From an uncultured Drancourtella sp. (GTDB lineage: Bacteria > Bacillota > Clostridia > Lachnospirales > Lachnospiraceae): a stretch of 64,000 bases of DNA. The first letter of the stretch is position 1, and each line of letters starts with the position of its first letter. This document shows positions 26,322 through 34,301 of this stretch, one piece after another. Location: positions 1 through 64,000 of the forward strand of contig CALFLL010000024.1 of NCBI GenBank assembly GCA_937880845.1, written 5' to 3'. The position numbers were made by a program, and so were the translations under genes. The notes under the pieces were generated by a model. That model was not told the origin of the DNA, made no database searches, and was given only the letters and a program-made list of their open reading frames with translations.

Positions 26322-27253
26322 ACCAGATACGAGGTGCATCTATTAAATACTGCTACGGTGATGAGGTGGCAACATGGAATCAAGAAGTATTTACCATGTT
26401 AAAATCACGTCTGGATAAGCCTTATAGTAAATTTGACGGTACGTTGAACCCGGAATATCCAACGCACTGGATTAAGAAGTTTATTGACTCTGATGCAGAC
26501 ATTTATTGCCAGAGTTATTGTATAGACGACAATCCAACACTTGATCCTTTATTTGTTGAGAATTTAAAAAGAGAATATGACGGGACGGTGTACTACGATA
26601 GGTACATCCTGGGGAAATGGAAGCGTGCAGAGGGAGCGATTTATATAAAGTTTGCAGATAATCCAGACAGCTTTGTGAAGAAAGCGGATCGAGAGCATAT
26701 TGCAAGAATAGACATCGGAATAGACTTCGGAGGGAACGGATCGGGTCATGCATTTGTTGCTACAGCGAAGTATGCAGACGGGAAAAAACAAGCGATAATG
26801 AGTAGGAAGCACATGAAAAAAGACTTTCCGCATGGGATAGATGCAAATTTGCTTTCAGAATTGTTTCTTAAATTTGTTTCGGACGTAATTGAGAAATACG
26901 GGAAACCGTCTAACGCATACTACGATAACGCAGAAACAGTGCTAGGGCAGAGTATCAAGAACGCATGTGAAAAAAAATATCCGTACTTGCATGTACGACC
27001 AGCAATAAAAAAGAAAATAAATGACCGTATAGAATATACAGTCCAGCTCATGGGAGCAGGGCTGTTTTTTATTACAGAAGATTGCGAAACGCTGTCAAAG
27101 GCGTTTCAGGATGCAGTGTACGACAGCAAAGCACTAGAAGAAGTTAGGCTGGATGACGGATCAACGGACATCGACTCGCTTGATGCGTTTGAGTACAGCA
27201 TTGAAAGAGATTTTACAGGAACACATTATCACAGAGTGATTGGAGGAATATAG
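26165..27253 (+). pseudogene. 5'-truncated large terminase gene (PBSX-type TerL)
   Basis: From about 26165 the frame reads LGNTKGTLQRNIIEPLQNMY and continues as a terminase with late ATPase motifs (GDEVATWNQE) and an RNase H-fold nuclease (IGIDFGGNGSG, AYYDNAE, DIDSLDAFEY). The N-terminal part with Walker A is absent; upstream in frame there is a stop at 26111. The first internal ATG (26210) would give 347 aa, against about 420 expected. It cannot be a working packaging motor as it stands; the nuclease half looks intact. Confidence 0.85.
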
Positions 27254-27254
27254 G

Positions 27255-28631
27255 ATGTTTCGAGTGGCAGAAGGAACAAAAATGACACCGGAACTGCTTG
27301 CGGAATACATTGGGAAACATAAACAGGAAGTAACTAACAGATACCAGAAATTGCACGATGCATACGTGAACGACTACAAAATATTTCATCTTCCCAAAAA
27401 AGCTGCATATAAACCGGATAACAGAATATCGGTAAATTTCGCAAAATATATCACGGACACCATGAATGGTTTTTTTATTGGTATTCCGATTAAGACCACA
27501 AACAAAGATGATAAGGTGACGGAATACATTGATTTCCTCGATCAGTACAACGATCAGGACGATAACAATGCAGAACTGTCGAAACTGTGCAGCATCTACG
27601 GAAAAGCGTATGAAATGTACTACAACGATGCAGAAGGGAACATTGGAATTACCTATCTTACACCACTTGAAGCTTTCTTCATATACGATGACAGTATATT
27701 AGAGAGACCACTTTATTTTGTTAGGTATTATCTTGATGCGGATAACGTAGAGCGTGGAAGCTGGTCTGACGTAACATCAGTACAGCACTTCGTTCAGAAT
27801 GGTTCGTATCGATGGGAAGGAGAAGCGGAACCGCATTATTTTAATGGAGTTCCGGCAACGGAGTTCATTGAAAATGATGAGCGTGTAGGAATTTTTGAAG
27901 GTGCAATGCCGATGATAGATGCTTATAACAAAGCATTGTCAGAAAAGGCGAATGATGTGGATTATTTTGCTGATGCGTATTTAAAAATACTTGGACAACG
28001 GCTTGAAAAAGAAGATGTGCAGCATATACGAGATGACAGAATAATCAATTTTGATGGCGACATCAATGGTGTGATTGTTGATTTCCTGCAAAAGCCGAAC
28101 GGGGATGAAACACAAGAGCATCTTTTAGATCGTCTAGAAAGACTGATTTATCAGATCAGCATGGTGGCAAATATTAGTGATGAGAATTTTGGTACATCCT
28201 CTGGAATCGCAATGAAATATAAGATGCAGGCTATGAGTAACCTTGCAAAGACAAAAGAAAGAAAATTCAGAAGCGGAATGCAGAGAAGATACAGGTTGAT
28301 TTTCAGTAATCCGATATCTGCCGTTCGTGGAATCGGAAAGGATTCATGGATAGACAACGATTATAAGTTCACACTTAATTTCCCGGCTAACTTAGCAGAA
28401 GAAACAGACATCGCATCTAAACTGGAAGGAATTGTATCAAAGGAAACACAGCTTTCCGTTCTTTCTGTTGTGGAAAATGTACAGACTGAACTTGAACGCA
28501 TAGAAGAAGAGGAGAACGCACAGAAAGATGATGCAAGAGACAGAGTCATGCAAATGACGTTTGGGGGTGTAAGCGGTGAACAGCAAGACGTACTGGGCTA
28601 TCAGGGAAACAAGGAACCGGAACAAGAATAA
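27255..28631 (+). CDS. phage portal protein (SPP1 gp6-like)
   Basis: 458 aa. ATG 27255 was chosen: GGAGG (27242-27246) lies 8 nt upstream, inside the terL end, while the TTG at 27240 has no ribosome site. NRISVNFAKYITDTMNGFFI, SEKANDVDYFADAYLKILG and GTSSGIAMKYKMQAM are typical of the SPP1-type portal that forms the DNA entry ring. A Glu/Asp-rich tail follows. It looks full length. Confidence 0.9.
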   Translation: MFRVAEGTKMTPELLAEYIGKHKQEVTNRYQKLHDAYVNDYKIFHLPKKAAYKPDNRISVNFAKYITDTMNGFFIGIPIKTTNKDDKVTEYIDFLDQYNDQDDNNAELSKLCSIYGKAYEMYYNDAEGNIGITYLTPLEAFFIYDDSILERPLYFVRYYLDADNVERGSWSDVTSVQHFVQNGSYRWEGEAEPHYFNGVPATEFIENDERVGIFEGAMPMIDAYNKALSEKANDVDYFADAYLKILGQRLEKEDVQHIRDDRIINFDGDINGVIVDFLQKPNGDETQEHLLDRLERLIYQISMVANISDENFGTSSGIAMKYKMQAMSNLAKTKERKFRSGMQRRYRLIFSNPISAVRGIGKDSWIDNDYKFTLNFPANLAEETDIASKLEGIVSKETQLSVLSVVENVQTELERIEEEENAQKDDARDRVMQMTFGGVSGEQQDVLGYQGNKEPEQE

Positions 28632-29931
28632 GCGAGAAGAAAAACAGTACGACAAGGAGATTGAAAAAATCTATCAAAACATGATAGACGAGATCAACAA
28701 GGAGATCAATGGGTTCTACAGCCGTTATGCTAAAAAAGAAGGAATCACGATGGCAGAAGCGAAGAAGCGAGTCGCTAAACTGGATATTGAAGAATATGAG
28801 CGTAAGGCTGAGAAGTATGTAAAAGAGAAGAACTTCTCAGAGCAAGCAAACACGGAAATGCGACTTTACAATTTAACCATGAAGGTAAACAGGTTGGAAA
28901 TGCTGAAAGCCAGAATCGGTCTTGAAATGGTGTCTGGATTTGATGAATTGCAGAAATATTATGATGAGATACTTACTAAACGGGCATTAGATGAATTTGA
29001 ACGCCAAGCAGGTATCCTAGGGAAAAGCGTAACGGACCCGAAGAAAGAAGCGGGTGTAATAGTGAATGCATCGTTTAAAAATGCTACGTTCTCAGACCGA
29101 ATCTGGATGTACCAGGGAATGTTGAAATCAGAATTGGACAAACTCTTACAGACAGGATTGATACAGGGGCAGAATCCTCGTGTATTGGCTCGGCATCTGA
29201 AAGAGCGTTTTGGAGTAAGCCAGTATAATGCAGAAAGACTAATGAGGACAGAGATGGCGAGGGTTCAAACGGAATCGGCTAAAAGGTCTATGGAAGAGAA
29301 TGAGTTTGAAGAATATGAATTTATGGCTGAGGGTACTGCTTGCCCTATATGCCGTGCCATAGACGGGAAGCATTACAAAGTAAAGAATATGCTTCCCGGA
29401 ACCAATGCGGCACCAATGCATCCGAACTGTAGATGTGCTGTAACTCCTTATATGGACAGAAAAGCATTTGAAAATTGGATAGAAGAAAAATCCATTGAAA
29501 AGCCGGATAGTTCTGGTATAATGAATTCATCGAGTACGAAAGAGGATATTGAAGTGCATTCAGTGGGGAAAATAGACCGTGATATTTACAAGTGCATTAC
29601 GAAGAATATTGTGACAGATGAAGTTATTATTACAGATGAGCGGATAGAGCATATTAAAGAAAGACATCCGAATGACTATGAAAGATTTTATAGCTATATT
29701 CCAGAAATTATCAGTAATCCAGATTATATCATCGAAGCTAATAAGCCAAATACAGCTGTTGTTCTGAAAGAGATTGAGGAACGAGGAGAAAAGTTCAAAT
29801 TAGTTCTTAGGATCAAAGTACAAGGTGATCCGGAAGAATATAAAAATTCTATTATGACGTTTTGGCATATAGGAGAAACGACATGGAGAAAAACTTTAAA
29901 GAACAAGACGATTCTTTACAAAAAGGAATAA
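28576..29931 (+). CDS. MuF/SPP1 gp7-type minor head protein with C-terminal PBECR-like nuclease domain
   Basis: 451 aa from GTG 28576, overlapping the portal gene by 56 nt. Residues about 1-190 are helical and charged; about 190-300 form the MuF/gp7 domain (MRTEMARVQTESAKRS, ACPICRAIDGKHYKV, MHPNCRCAVTPY). Residues about 345-451 are an added domain (EVIITDERIEHIKERHP, NPDYIIEA, FWHIGETTWRKTLKNKTILY) matching the PBECR class of BECR-fold toxin-like nucleases attached to phage head proteins. The domain could be injected with DNA or act on host RNA; the activity is inferred. Confidence 0.82.
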   Translation: MNSKTYWAIRETRNRNKNKREEKQYDKEIEKIYQNMIDEINKEINGFYSRYAKKEGITMAEAKKRVAKLDIEEYERKAEKYVKEKNFSEQANTEMRLYNLTMKVNRLEMLKARIGLEMVSGFDELQKYYDEILTKRALDEFERQAGILGKSVTDPKKEAGVIVNASFKNATFSDRIWMYQGMLKSELDKLLQTGLIQGQNPRVLARHLKERFGVSQYNAERLMRTEMARVQTESAKRSMEENEFEEYEFMAEGTACPICRAIDGKHYKVKNMLPGTNAAPMHPNCRCAVTPYMDRKAFENWIEEKSIEKPDSSGIMNSSSTKEDIEVHSVGKIDRDIYKCITKNIVTDEVIITDERIEHIKERHPNDYERFYSYIPEIISNPDYIIEANKPNTAVVLKEIEERGEKFKLVLRIKVQGDPEEYKNSIMTFWHIGETTWRKTLKNKTILYKKE

Positions 29932-29961
29932 TTTTGTTATAATTTAGGTATAATAAAAAGA

Positions 29962-30062
29962 GGTCTTCGAGGTGAAAAATGCGTCGTCATGCGCCACATG
30001 CTTTATGCAATGGGCAAAAGAGATGCTGGGAGTGACGCTCCGGCCGAAGGCTTCTTTTTACT
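29962..30062 (+). ncRNA. candidate structured RNA in the head module
   Basis: About 100 nt between the head-protein gene and the next gene. GTCTTCG (29963-29969) can pair with CGAAGGC (30045-30051), one G-U, closing the whole element and followed by TTCTTTTTA. Inside are GC-rich short stems (GCGTCGTCATGCGC region). A TATAAT box lies at 29949-29954, with no convincing -35. It matches no RNA family I can name. Confidence 0.4.
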
Positions 30063-30079
30063 TGTTATATGAATGTAGA

Positions 30080-30112
30080 TACCACCAGTCAGAAATGGCC
30101 GGTGGTATTTTT
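30080..30112 (+). terminator. Rho-independent terminator inside the head module
   Basis: TACCACC (30080-30086) pairs with GGTGGTA (30101-30107), followed by TTTTTAT. Confidence 0.7.
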
Positions 30113-30142
30113 ATACCCATTTTTAAGAAAGAGGAGTGGAAA

Positions 30143-30421
30143 ATGAAAAAAATAAATCTAAATAGTGAGATAAAGGTAAAACTAACACCATTTGGAGCGG
30201 AAATATTTTACAACAAATATGATGAAGTCAACAAAAGGATACTTTCAAATGGAGGGGAAACCTTAAAGCCAAGAATGCCACAAATAGACAAAGACGGGTT
30301 TACAAAATTCCAGCTTCACGATTTTATAAACACGTTTGGAGAATATATAACAGTAGGACAGAAGAATGTCATTGAAGATATTTATATTTACATGGATGAA
30401 GAAGATCTCGAAGAGGTGTAA
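30143..30421 (+). CDS. 92-aa phage protein of unknown function
   Basis: ATG 30143 (MKKINLNSEIKVKL) with GAGGAG 6 nt upstream. An in-frame start at 29972 would run through the terminator and RNA candidate and is rejected. The product has TPFGAEIFYNKYDEVNKRIL and a C-terminal acidic stretch, like small proteins near the structural genes of Clostridia phages. It overlaps the next gene by 1 nt (TAATG). Confidence 0.6.
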   Translation: MKKINLNSEIKVKLTPFGAEIFYNKYDEVNKRILSNGGETLKPRMPQIDKDGFTKFQLHDFINTFGEYITVGQKNVIEDIYIYMDEEDLEEV

Positions 30422-30765
30422 TGATGAAAGATACAGTAAATATTTTAGGAACTGAATATAAAGTGTTTTTCCGGGAAGAAAAGGACGACCCGAAACTTAA
30501 AAATGCTGATGGATATATTGACCATTCTATTAAAGAGATTGTTGTCTGTATTTTTGAAAAAGATGATATGAGTATTGAGGACTTAAAATCTTATTCAAAA
30601 AAAGTTCTTAGACATGAGATTATTCACGGATTTTTATATGAAAGCGGACTGTGGAATAACAGCGGAAATAATGAGGCATGGGGACAGTCAGAAGAAATTA
30701 CGGATTGGATTGCAATTCAGTTCCCGAAGATGTTGAAAGCATTTCAGGAGGTTGGATGCCTATGA
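30421..30765 (+). CDS. phage HExxH metallopeptidase-like protein
   Basis: 114 aa. VLRHEIIHGFLYESGL near residue 60 holds the zinc motif HEIIH with a following Glu-containing helix. EEITDWIAIQFPK near the C terminus is typical of short phage putative metallopeptidases. The substrate is unknown. Coupled to both neighbours by TAATG and ATGA overlaps, so it is probably made together with the Prp-like protein. Confidence 0.65.
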   Translation: MMKDTVNILGTEYKVFFREEKDDPKLKNADGYIDHSIKEIVVCIFEKDDMSIEDLKSYSKKVLRHEIIHGFLYESGLWNNSGNNEAWGQSEEITDWIAIQFPKMLKAFQEVGCL

Positions 30766-31049
30766 TTGCGATAGAAGTCCGAAAGGACAGGATTGTTGTT
30801 TCCGGTCATGCACAGTACGAAGCATTAGGAAAAGACATTGTGTGTGCCGGAGTTACTGCTTTAGTAACAACATTAATAGATTCAATCTCAGAATTGACAA
30901 ACGATAAAATTCAATACGAAATCATGCCCGGATGGGCTGATATACATTTTAGGAATCTATCAGAAGAATCAAAGCTTCTGGTCGATTCCTTTTTTCTTGG
31001 CGTTTGTAATATCGCCAATGAATTTCCGGATCATGTCCGGATTATGTAA
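30762..31049 (+). CDS. Prp-like cysteine protease of the element
   Basis: 95 aa. ATG 30762 chosen (ATGA overlap, AGGAGG 10 nt upstream; ATG 30756 lies only 4 nt from it). VVSGHAQYEALGKDIVCAGV carries the Prp (YsxB/DUF464) catalytic pair His16 and Cys28, 12 residues apart as in the family. Prp trims the N terminus of ribosomal protein L27 and, in staphylococcal phages, scaffold and capsid proteins. The next two genes encode scaffold and capsid with LQMFA and LQLFA near their N termini, the kind of site Prp cuts. Very likely an element-borne prohead protease. Confidence 0.85.
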   Translation: MIAIEVRKDRIVVSGHAQYEALGKDIVCAGVTALVTTLIDSISELTNDKIQYEIMPGWADIHFRNLSEESKLLVDSFFLGVCNIANEFPDHVRIM

Positions 31050-31055
31050 TACATG

Positions 31056-31185
31056 GCAGGCGTGGAACCATTCAAAGCTACGGTTGTGCAGGCGTGGAAC
31101 ACTTGAAAAGCTACGGAATACGGGCAGGCGTGGATTCCCGATAAAAGCTACGGAAGATAGGCGTGAAATCTTTAAATTACGGAGG
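31056..31185 (+). repeat. four tandem hairpin repeats upstream of the scaffold gene
   Basis: Units at 31056-31083, 31088-31116, 31124-31153 and 31157-31183. The first three share GCAGGCGTGGA...AAGCTACGG; the fourth is AGGCGTGAA...AATTACGG. In each unit CGTGG can pair with CTACG (units 1-3) and CGTGA with TTACG (unit 4), a compensatory change that supports an RNA stem. Unit 4 runs into GGAGGT, the ribosome site of the scaffold gene 9 nt before its ATG. Confidence 0.75.
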
Positions 31186-31193
31186 TAGAAACA

Positions 31194-31817
31194 ATGAAGA
31201 AAAGATTATTTATGGCGTTACAGATGTTTGCAGATGATCCAACAGGGACAGATTCAGCAGGAACAGATCCAACAGGAAGTCAGGACCCGGCAGGAGCAGA
31301 TCTAGCAGGAACAGAACAAAAAAACGAACAGGAAAAGAAGTATACGGATGAAGATGTGAATCGTATCATTGACCGAAAGTTTGCAGAGTGGGAAAAGAAA
31401 CAGAGTAAAGCAAAAAGTGAAGCCGAGAAGCTTGCTGGAATGAATGCAGAGCAGAAAGAAAAATATGAAAACGAACAGCTTAAAAAGCAGGTAGAGGAAC
31501 TCCTTCGGAAGGACGCGCTCGGAAAGATGGCAACAGTAGCCCGTGGGATGCTCGGAGAAAAGAACATCTCTGTGAGCGATGACCTTATTGAAATGCTGAT
31601 TTCAGACGATGCAGAAAAGACAAAAAGCTCTGTCGATTCCTTTATCAACGCTTTCCAGTCTGAGGTAGAAAAGGCTGTGAAAGATGCACTGAAAGGAAAT
31701 CCGCCGAAGAAAACATCGGAACCGGCATCAATCACGAAAGAACAGATTATGAAAGTGAAAGATCCACTGGAACGCCAAAAATTAATCGCTGAACACATGG
31801 ATTTATTCCAGAAATAA
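31194..31817 (+). CDS. phage scaffolding protein (DUF4355/gp20-like)
   Basis: 207 aa. The N terminus MKKRLFMALQMFADD has an LQxFA site for Prp-type cleavage. Residues about 15-45 are Gly/Thr/Asp-rich repeats, about 45-140 a charged coiled coil (KYTDEDVNRIIDRKFAEWEK), and the C-terminal helical part (ITKEQIMKVKDPLERQKLIA) is typical of scaffolds contacting capsid. 20 bp before the capsid gene. Confidence 0.85.
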   Translation: MKKRLFMALQMFADDPTGTDSAGTDPTGSQDPAGADLAGTEQKNEQEKKYTDEDVNRIIDRKFAEWEKKQSKAKSEAEKLAGMNAEQKEKYENEQLKKQVEELLRKDALGKMATVARGMLGEKNISVSDDLIEMLISDDAEKTKSSVDSFINAFQSEVEKAVKDALKGNPPKKTSEPASITKEQIMKVKDPLERQKLIAEHMDLFQK

Positions 31818-31837
31818 AGAAAGGATGAAAAAAATAC

Positions 31838-32728
31838 ATGAAAAAGAAACATTTTGATTTGCAGTTATTTGCGGCAGAAACAGGAGCAAGCCTGTCTACG
31901 GATCTTGAACCAGCCATCTCTGTCGATTTTACAAGCAGAATCTCCCAGAACATCAGAGAATTAAGGGATCTGCTCGGTGTTACAAATCTGATCCCGATGT
32001 CTGCAGGAACAGATATCAAGGTTTACAAATGGACAGTAGAAGAGCTGGCAGCACAGGTAGGCGAAGGAGAAGTAATTACACCGACAAAGGTAAAAAGAGC
32101 TTTAGATCAGACAATTACGCTTGATCTGGACAAATACAGGAGAGTCACAACAGCAGAAGCGATCCAGAAAGTTGGACGTACAATCGCAGTCAACGAGAGT
32201 GACGATCAGCTTATCAAAAAAGTGCAGAAATCGGTTAAAACATCCCTTTACACCATGCTTAAAGCAGGTACTGGATCTGCAAGTGGTGCAAGCTTACAGA
32301 TTACACTTGCAAACCTCTGGGCAAAGCTTGAAGAATACTATGAGGACGAGGATGTTACTCCAATCTTTTTCATCAACCAGCAGGACGTGGCAGACTATCT
32401 TGGAACAGCACAGATCACAATGCAGACTGCCTTTGGATTTACTTACATCGAAAACTTCCTTGGACTTGGTACAGCGATTGTTTCTCCACAGGTTACAGCA
32501 AAGCAGCCGATTGCGACAGCAAAAGAAAATCTGAGAGGAGCATATGTCCCAATGTCCGGTGATGTAGCCCGTACATTTAACCTCACAGCAGACGAAACAG
32601 GATTAATCGGTATGACACATTCTACAGCTACTTCTACGGCTACTGTAGACACTCTGATTATGTCTTGTGTCAAATTCTTCCCGGAATTTGCAGATGGTGT
32701 ATTCAAGGGGACAATCCAGGGGGAATAA
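31838..32728 (+). CDS. major capsid protein (HK97-fold type)
   Basis: 296 aa. Starts MKKKHFDLQLFAAETG, with an LQxFA site. VDFTSRISQNIRELRDLLGV, MSAGTDIKVYKWT and EVITPTKVKR match small HK97-type capsid proteins of Firmicutes phages; FFINQQDVADYLG and VIVSPQV-like segments (TAIVSPQVTAKQ) belong to the A-domain. It lies in standard portal-MuF-scaffold-capsid order. Confidence 0.88.
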   Translation: MKKKHFDLQLFAAETGASLSTDLEPAISVDFTSRISQNIRELRDLLGVTNLIPMSAGTDIKVYKWTVEELAAQVGEGEVITPTKVKRALDQTITLDLDKYRRVTTAEAIQKVGRTIAVNESDDQLIKKVQKSVKTSLYTMLKAGTGSASGASLQITLANLWAKLEEYYEDEDVTPIFFINQQDVADYLGTAQITMQTAFGFTYIENFLGLGTAIVSPQVTAKQPIATAKENLRGAYVPMSGDVARTFNLTADETGLIGMTHSTATSTATVDTLIMSCVKFFPEFADGVFKGTIQGE

Positions 32729-32742
32729 TTAGCTCTGACATT

Positions 32743-33999
32743 ATGACATTATTTTCCGGCGGTCAGAGCTTATTAGGTAAGCGTGTATCTTCGCTTGTTG
32801 GAAATGACTTAAAAGTGCTTGCGGATGGATCTGTAGTAGGGACCATCAAGAAAGTAACAGGATATACACAGTTTTCAAGCAACAAAGAAGAGCAAAGCGG
32901 ATATTACTTCCCGTTTAAGCTTACTAAGACCGGAACAACAATGACATTAAAGAAAAATGGGGTTGCAGGAGAAGGAAAAGAAGATATGCCGTTTGATTCG
33001 GAAATCATTCTTCGAGTTGAAGATTATGGGGACAATAAACAATACTTGACGTACACGGTTGCAAATGAAAATCCAAAGTTTTTTCACATCTCAATACAGC
33101 GTGACGGCGATATAGAACCGAATCAAATCTGTGTTAGAATCAACGGCAAATATGCTGTGTGCGTGAAAGCAAATGGTATTAATTTATTCTCTACAAGTCT
33201 TTCTAAAAATAATAGTAATGCAAATGCAATTATTATTAATTCTAATACTGTTAAAATACAATCTACTGGAAATGCTACAAGTCCTGGTGCATTTTTTAAT
33301 TTAGGGCAATATAGTAATTTTGCAGGGAAGAAAATATATATGAAGTTCCAAAAGCTTGAAAAAACCGATGGATATATTCCTAAAATGAGTTTAAGAAGCA
33401 CAACAGGAAATTCAACAACCGTTAAAGAAATAGGGTTTGTCTTGAAAGAACAAAGTTGGGCTGAATTATCAATTCCTTCTGACGGAGGAGAAGCAGATAC
33501 GCTAACGCTTGCATTATATGCTCATAACGGTAGTAGTGAAACGAGTACAAGTGTAAGTGCTACGTTTGAAGGAATTATTGTTTCTTTAAGTAAACAAGAC
33601 TTTTATAATCCTTTACAACCTCAGTACGATAGGCTTGCACAGATGCAGGCACAGTATAATCAGCCTGCTTTTACACAACAGCCAAGCCTTAACGGGGAAA
33701 TTGTAGACAGTATTGACGTTGTACGTGCAAAAAATGTGGATATGTCTGGCAACCCTACATTTTATCCTAAGTCAGACATGACAGAAATTTATGCGAAGCA
33801 GCTTCAGGCAGACGGCACAAGCCGTATTGTAACATACAAAGCGGTGATGCCGGATAGTGCAAATCAGGAAAACCATTCACAAAATCTTGAAGCAATGCTT
33901 TTACAGTTTAAAAATGATCTATCAACAGAGATTGCAGGATTAAAAGAGATGATTTTGAGCGAGCCTCCTAAAACACAAAGAGGAGGATCACAAAAATGA
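32743..33999 (+). CDS. putative composite head-fibre/decoration protein
   Basis: 418 aa from ATG 32743; the AGGGGG site is 20 nt away, so the start is uncertain. The N-terminal about 145 residues (LLGKRVSSLVGNDLKVLADG) resemble phage head-fibre anchoring domains. Residues about 145-285 come from clearly more AT-rich DNA and look like a beta-sandwich/carbohydrate-binding module (GAFFNLGQYSNFAGKKIYMK). The rest has a Gln/Tyr-rich linker (QYDRLAQMQAQYNQPAFTQQ) and a small domain (NPTFYPKSDMTEIYAKQLQ), then a coiled coil. It occupies the place where head-tail connector genes normally begin. Confidence 0.55.
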   Translation: MTLFSGGQSLLGKRVSSLVGNDLKVLADGSVVGTIKKVTGYTQFSSNKEEQSGYYFPFKLTKTGTTMTLKKNGVAGEGKEDMPFDSEIILRVEDYGDNKQYLTYTVANENPKFFHISIQRDGDIEPNQICVRINGKYAVCVKANGINLFSTSLSKNNSNANAIIINSNTVKIQSTGNATSPGAFFNLGQYSNFAGKKIYMKFQKLEKTDGYIPKMSLRSTTGNSTTVKEIGFVLKEQSWAELSIPSDGGEADTLTLALYAHNGSSETSTSVSATFEGIIVSLSKQDFYNPLQPQYDRLAQMQAQYNQPAFTQQPSLNGEIVDSIDVVRAKNVDMSGNPTFYPKSDMTEIYAKQLQADGTSRIVTYKAVMPDSANQENHSQNLEAMLLQFKNDLSTEIAGLKEMILSEPPKTQRGGSQK

Positions 34000-34229
34000 T
34001 GAATCCCGTACAATTTATAAAAATGATGCGTGGAGGAAATCCACAGAAAGTCATGATGGATATGATGCGTGAACAGGCAGGAAATAATCCAGTTATGCGT
34101 AACGCAATGCAAATGGCTGAAAAAGGAGATTCGGAAGGAATTGAAAAACTTGCTCGAAACCTATGCAAAGAGCAGGGAATAGATGCAGATGATATGGTAA
34201 AAAAGATTAAATCTCAATTTGGTTTATAA
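33996..34229 (+). CDS. 77-aa structural-module protein of unknown function
   Basis: Starts in an ATGA overlap with the previous gene. Met- and Asn-rich helical protein (NPVQFIKMMRGGNPQKVMMD, IEKLARNLCKEQGIDADDMV). I recall relatives next to capsid genes in other gut Clostridia, always without a known function. Translational coupling suggests a stoichiometric partner of the fibre-like protein. Confidence 0.6.
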   Translation: MMNPVQFIKMMRGGNPQKVMMDMMREQAGNNPVMRNAMQMAEKGDSEGIEKLARNLCKEQGIDADDMVKKIKSQFGL

Positions 34230-34234
34230 AATCG

Positions 34235-34273
34235 TACAATTTTAGCAGACAGCCCGGGATGTCTCTAATTGTA
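34235..34273 (+). promoter_or_regulatory. leader hairpin upstream of the Gly/Trp-rich protein gene
   Basis: TACAATT (34235-34241) pairs with AATTGTA (34267-34273) around an inner AGACA/TGTCT stem with a CCCGGG-containing loop. No T-run follows, so it is more likely an RNA-stability or translation element than a terminator. Confidence 0.45.
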
Positions 34274-34301
34274 AATATATTGCAAAAGGAGACAAAAATA
34301 T

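Noticed and set aside
29972..30142. N-terminal extension of the 92-aa protein starting at 29972
   Set aside because: The stretch holds a Rho-independent terminator and structured DNA, and a good ribosome site exists only at 30131.
31056..31185. CRISPR-like appearance of the four short repeats
   Set aside because: Repeats are imperfect, form tiny stems with loops inside the repeat, have 3-7 nt spacers and no cas genes; an mRNA leader is the better reading.
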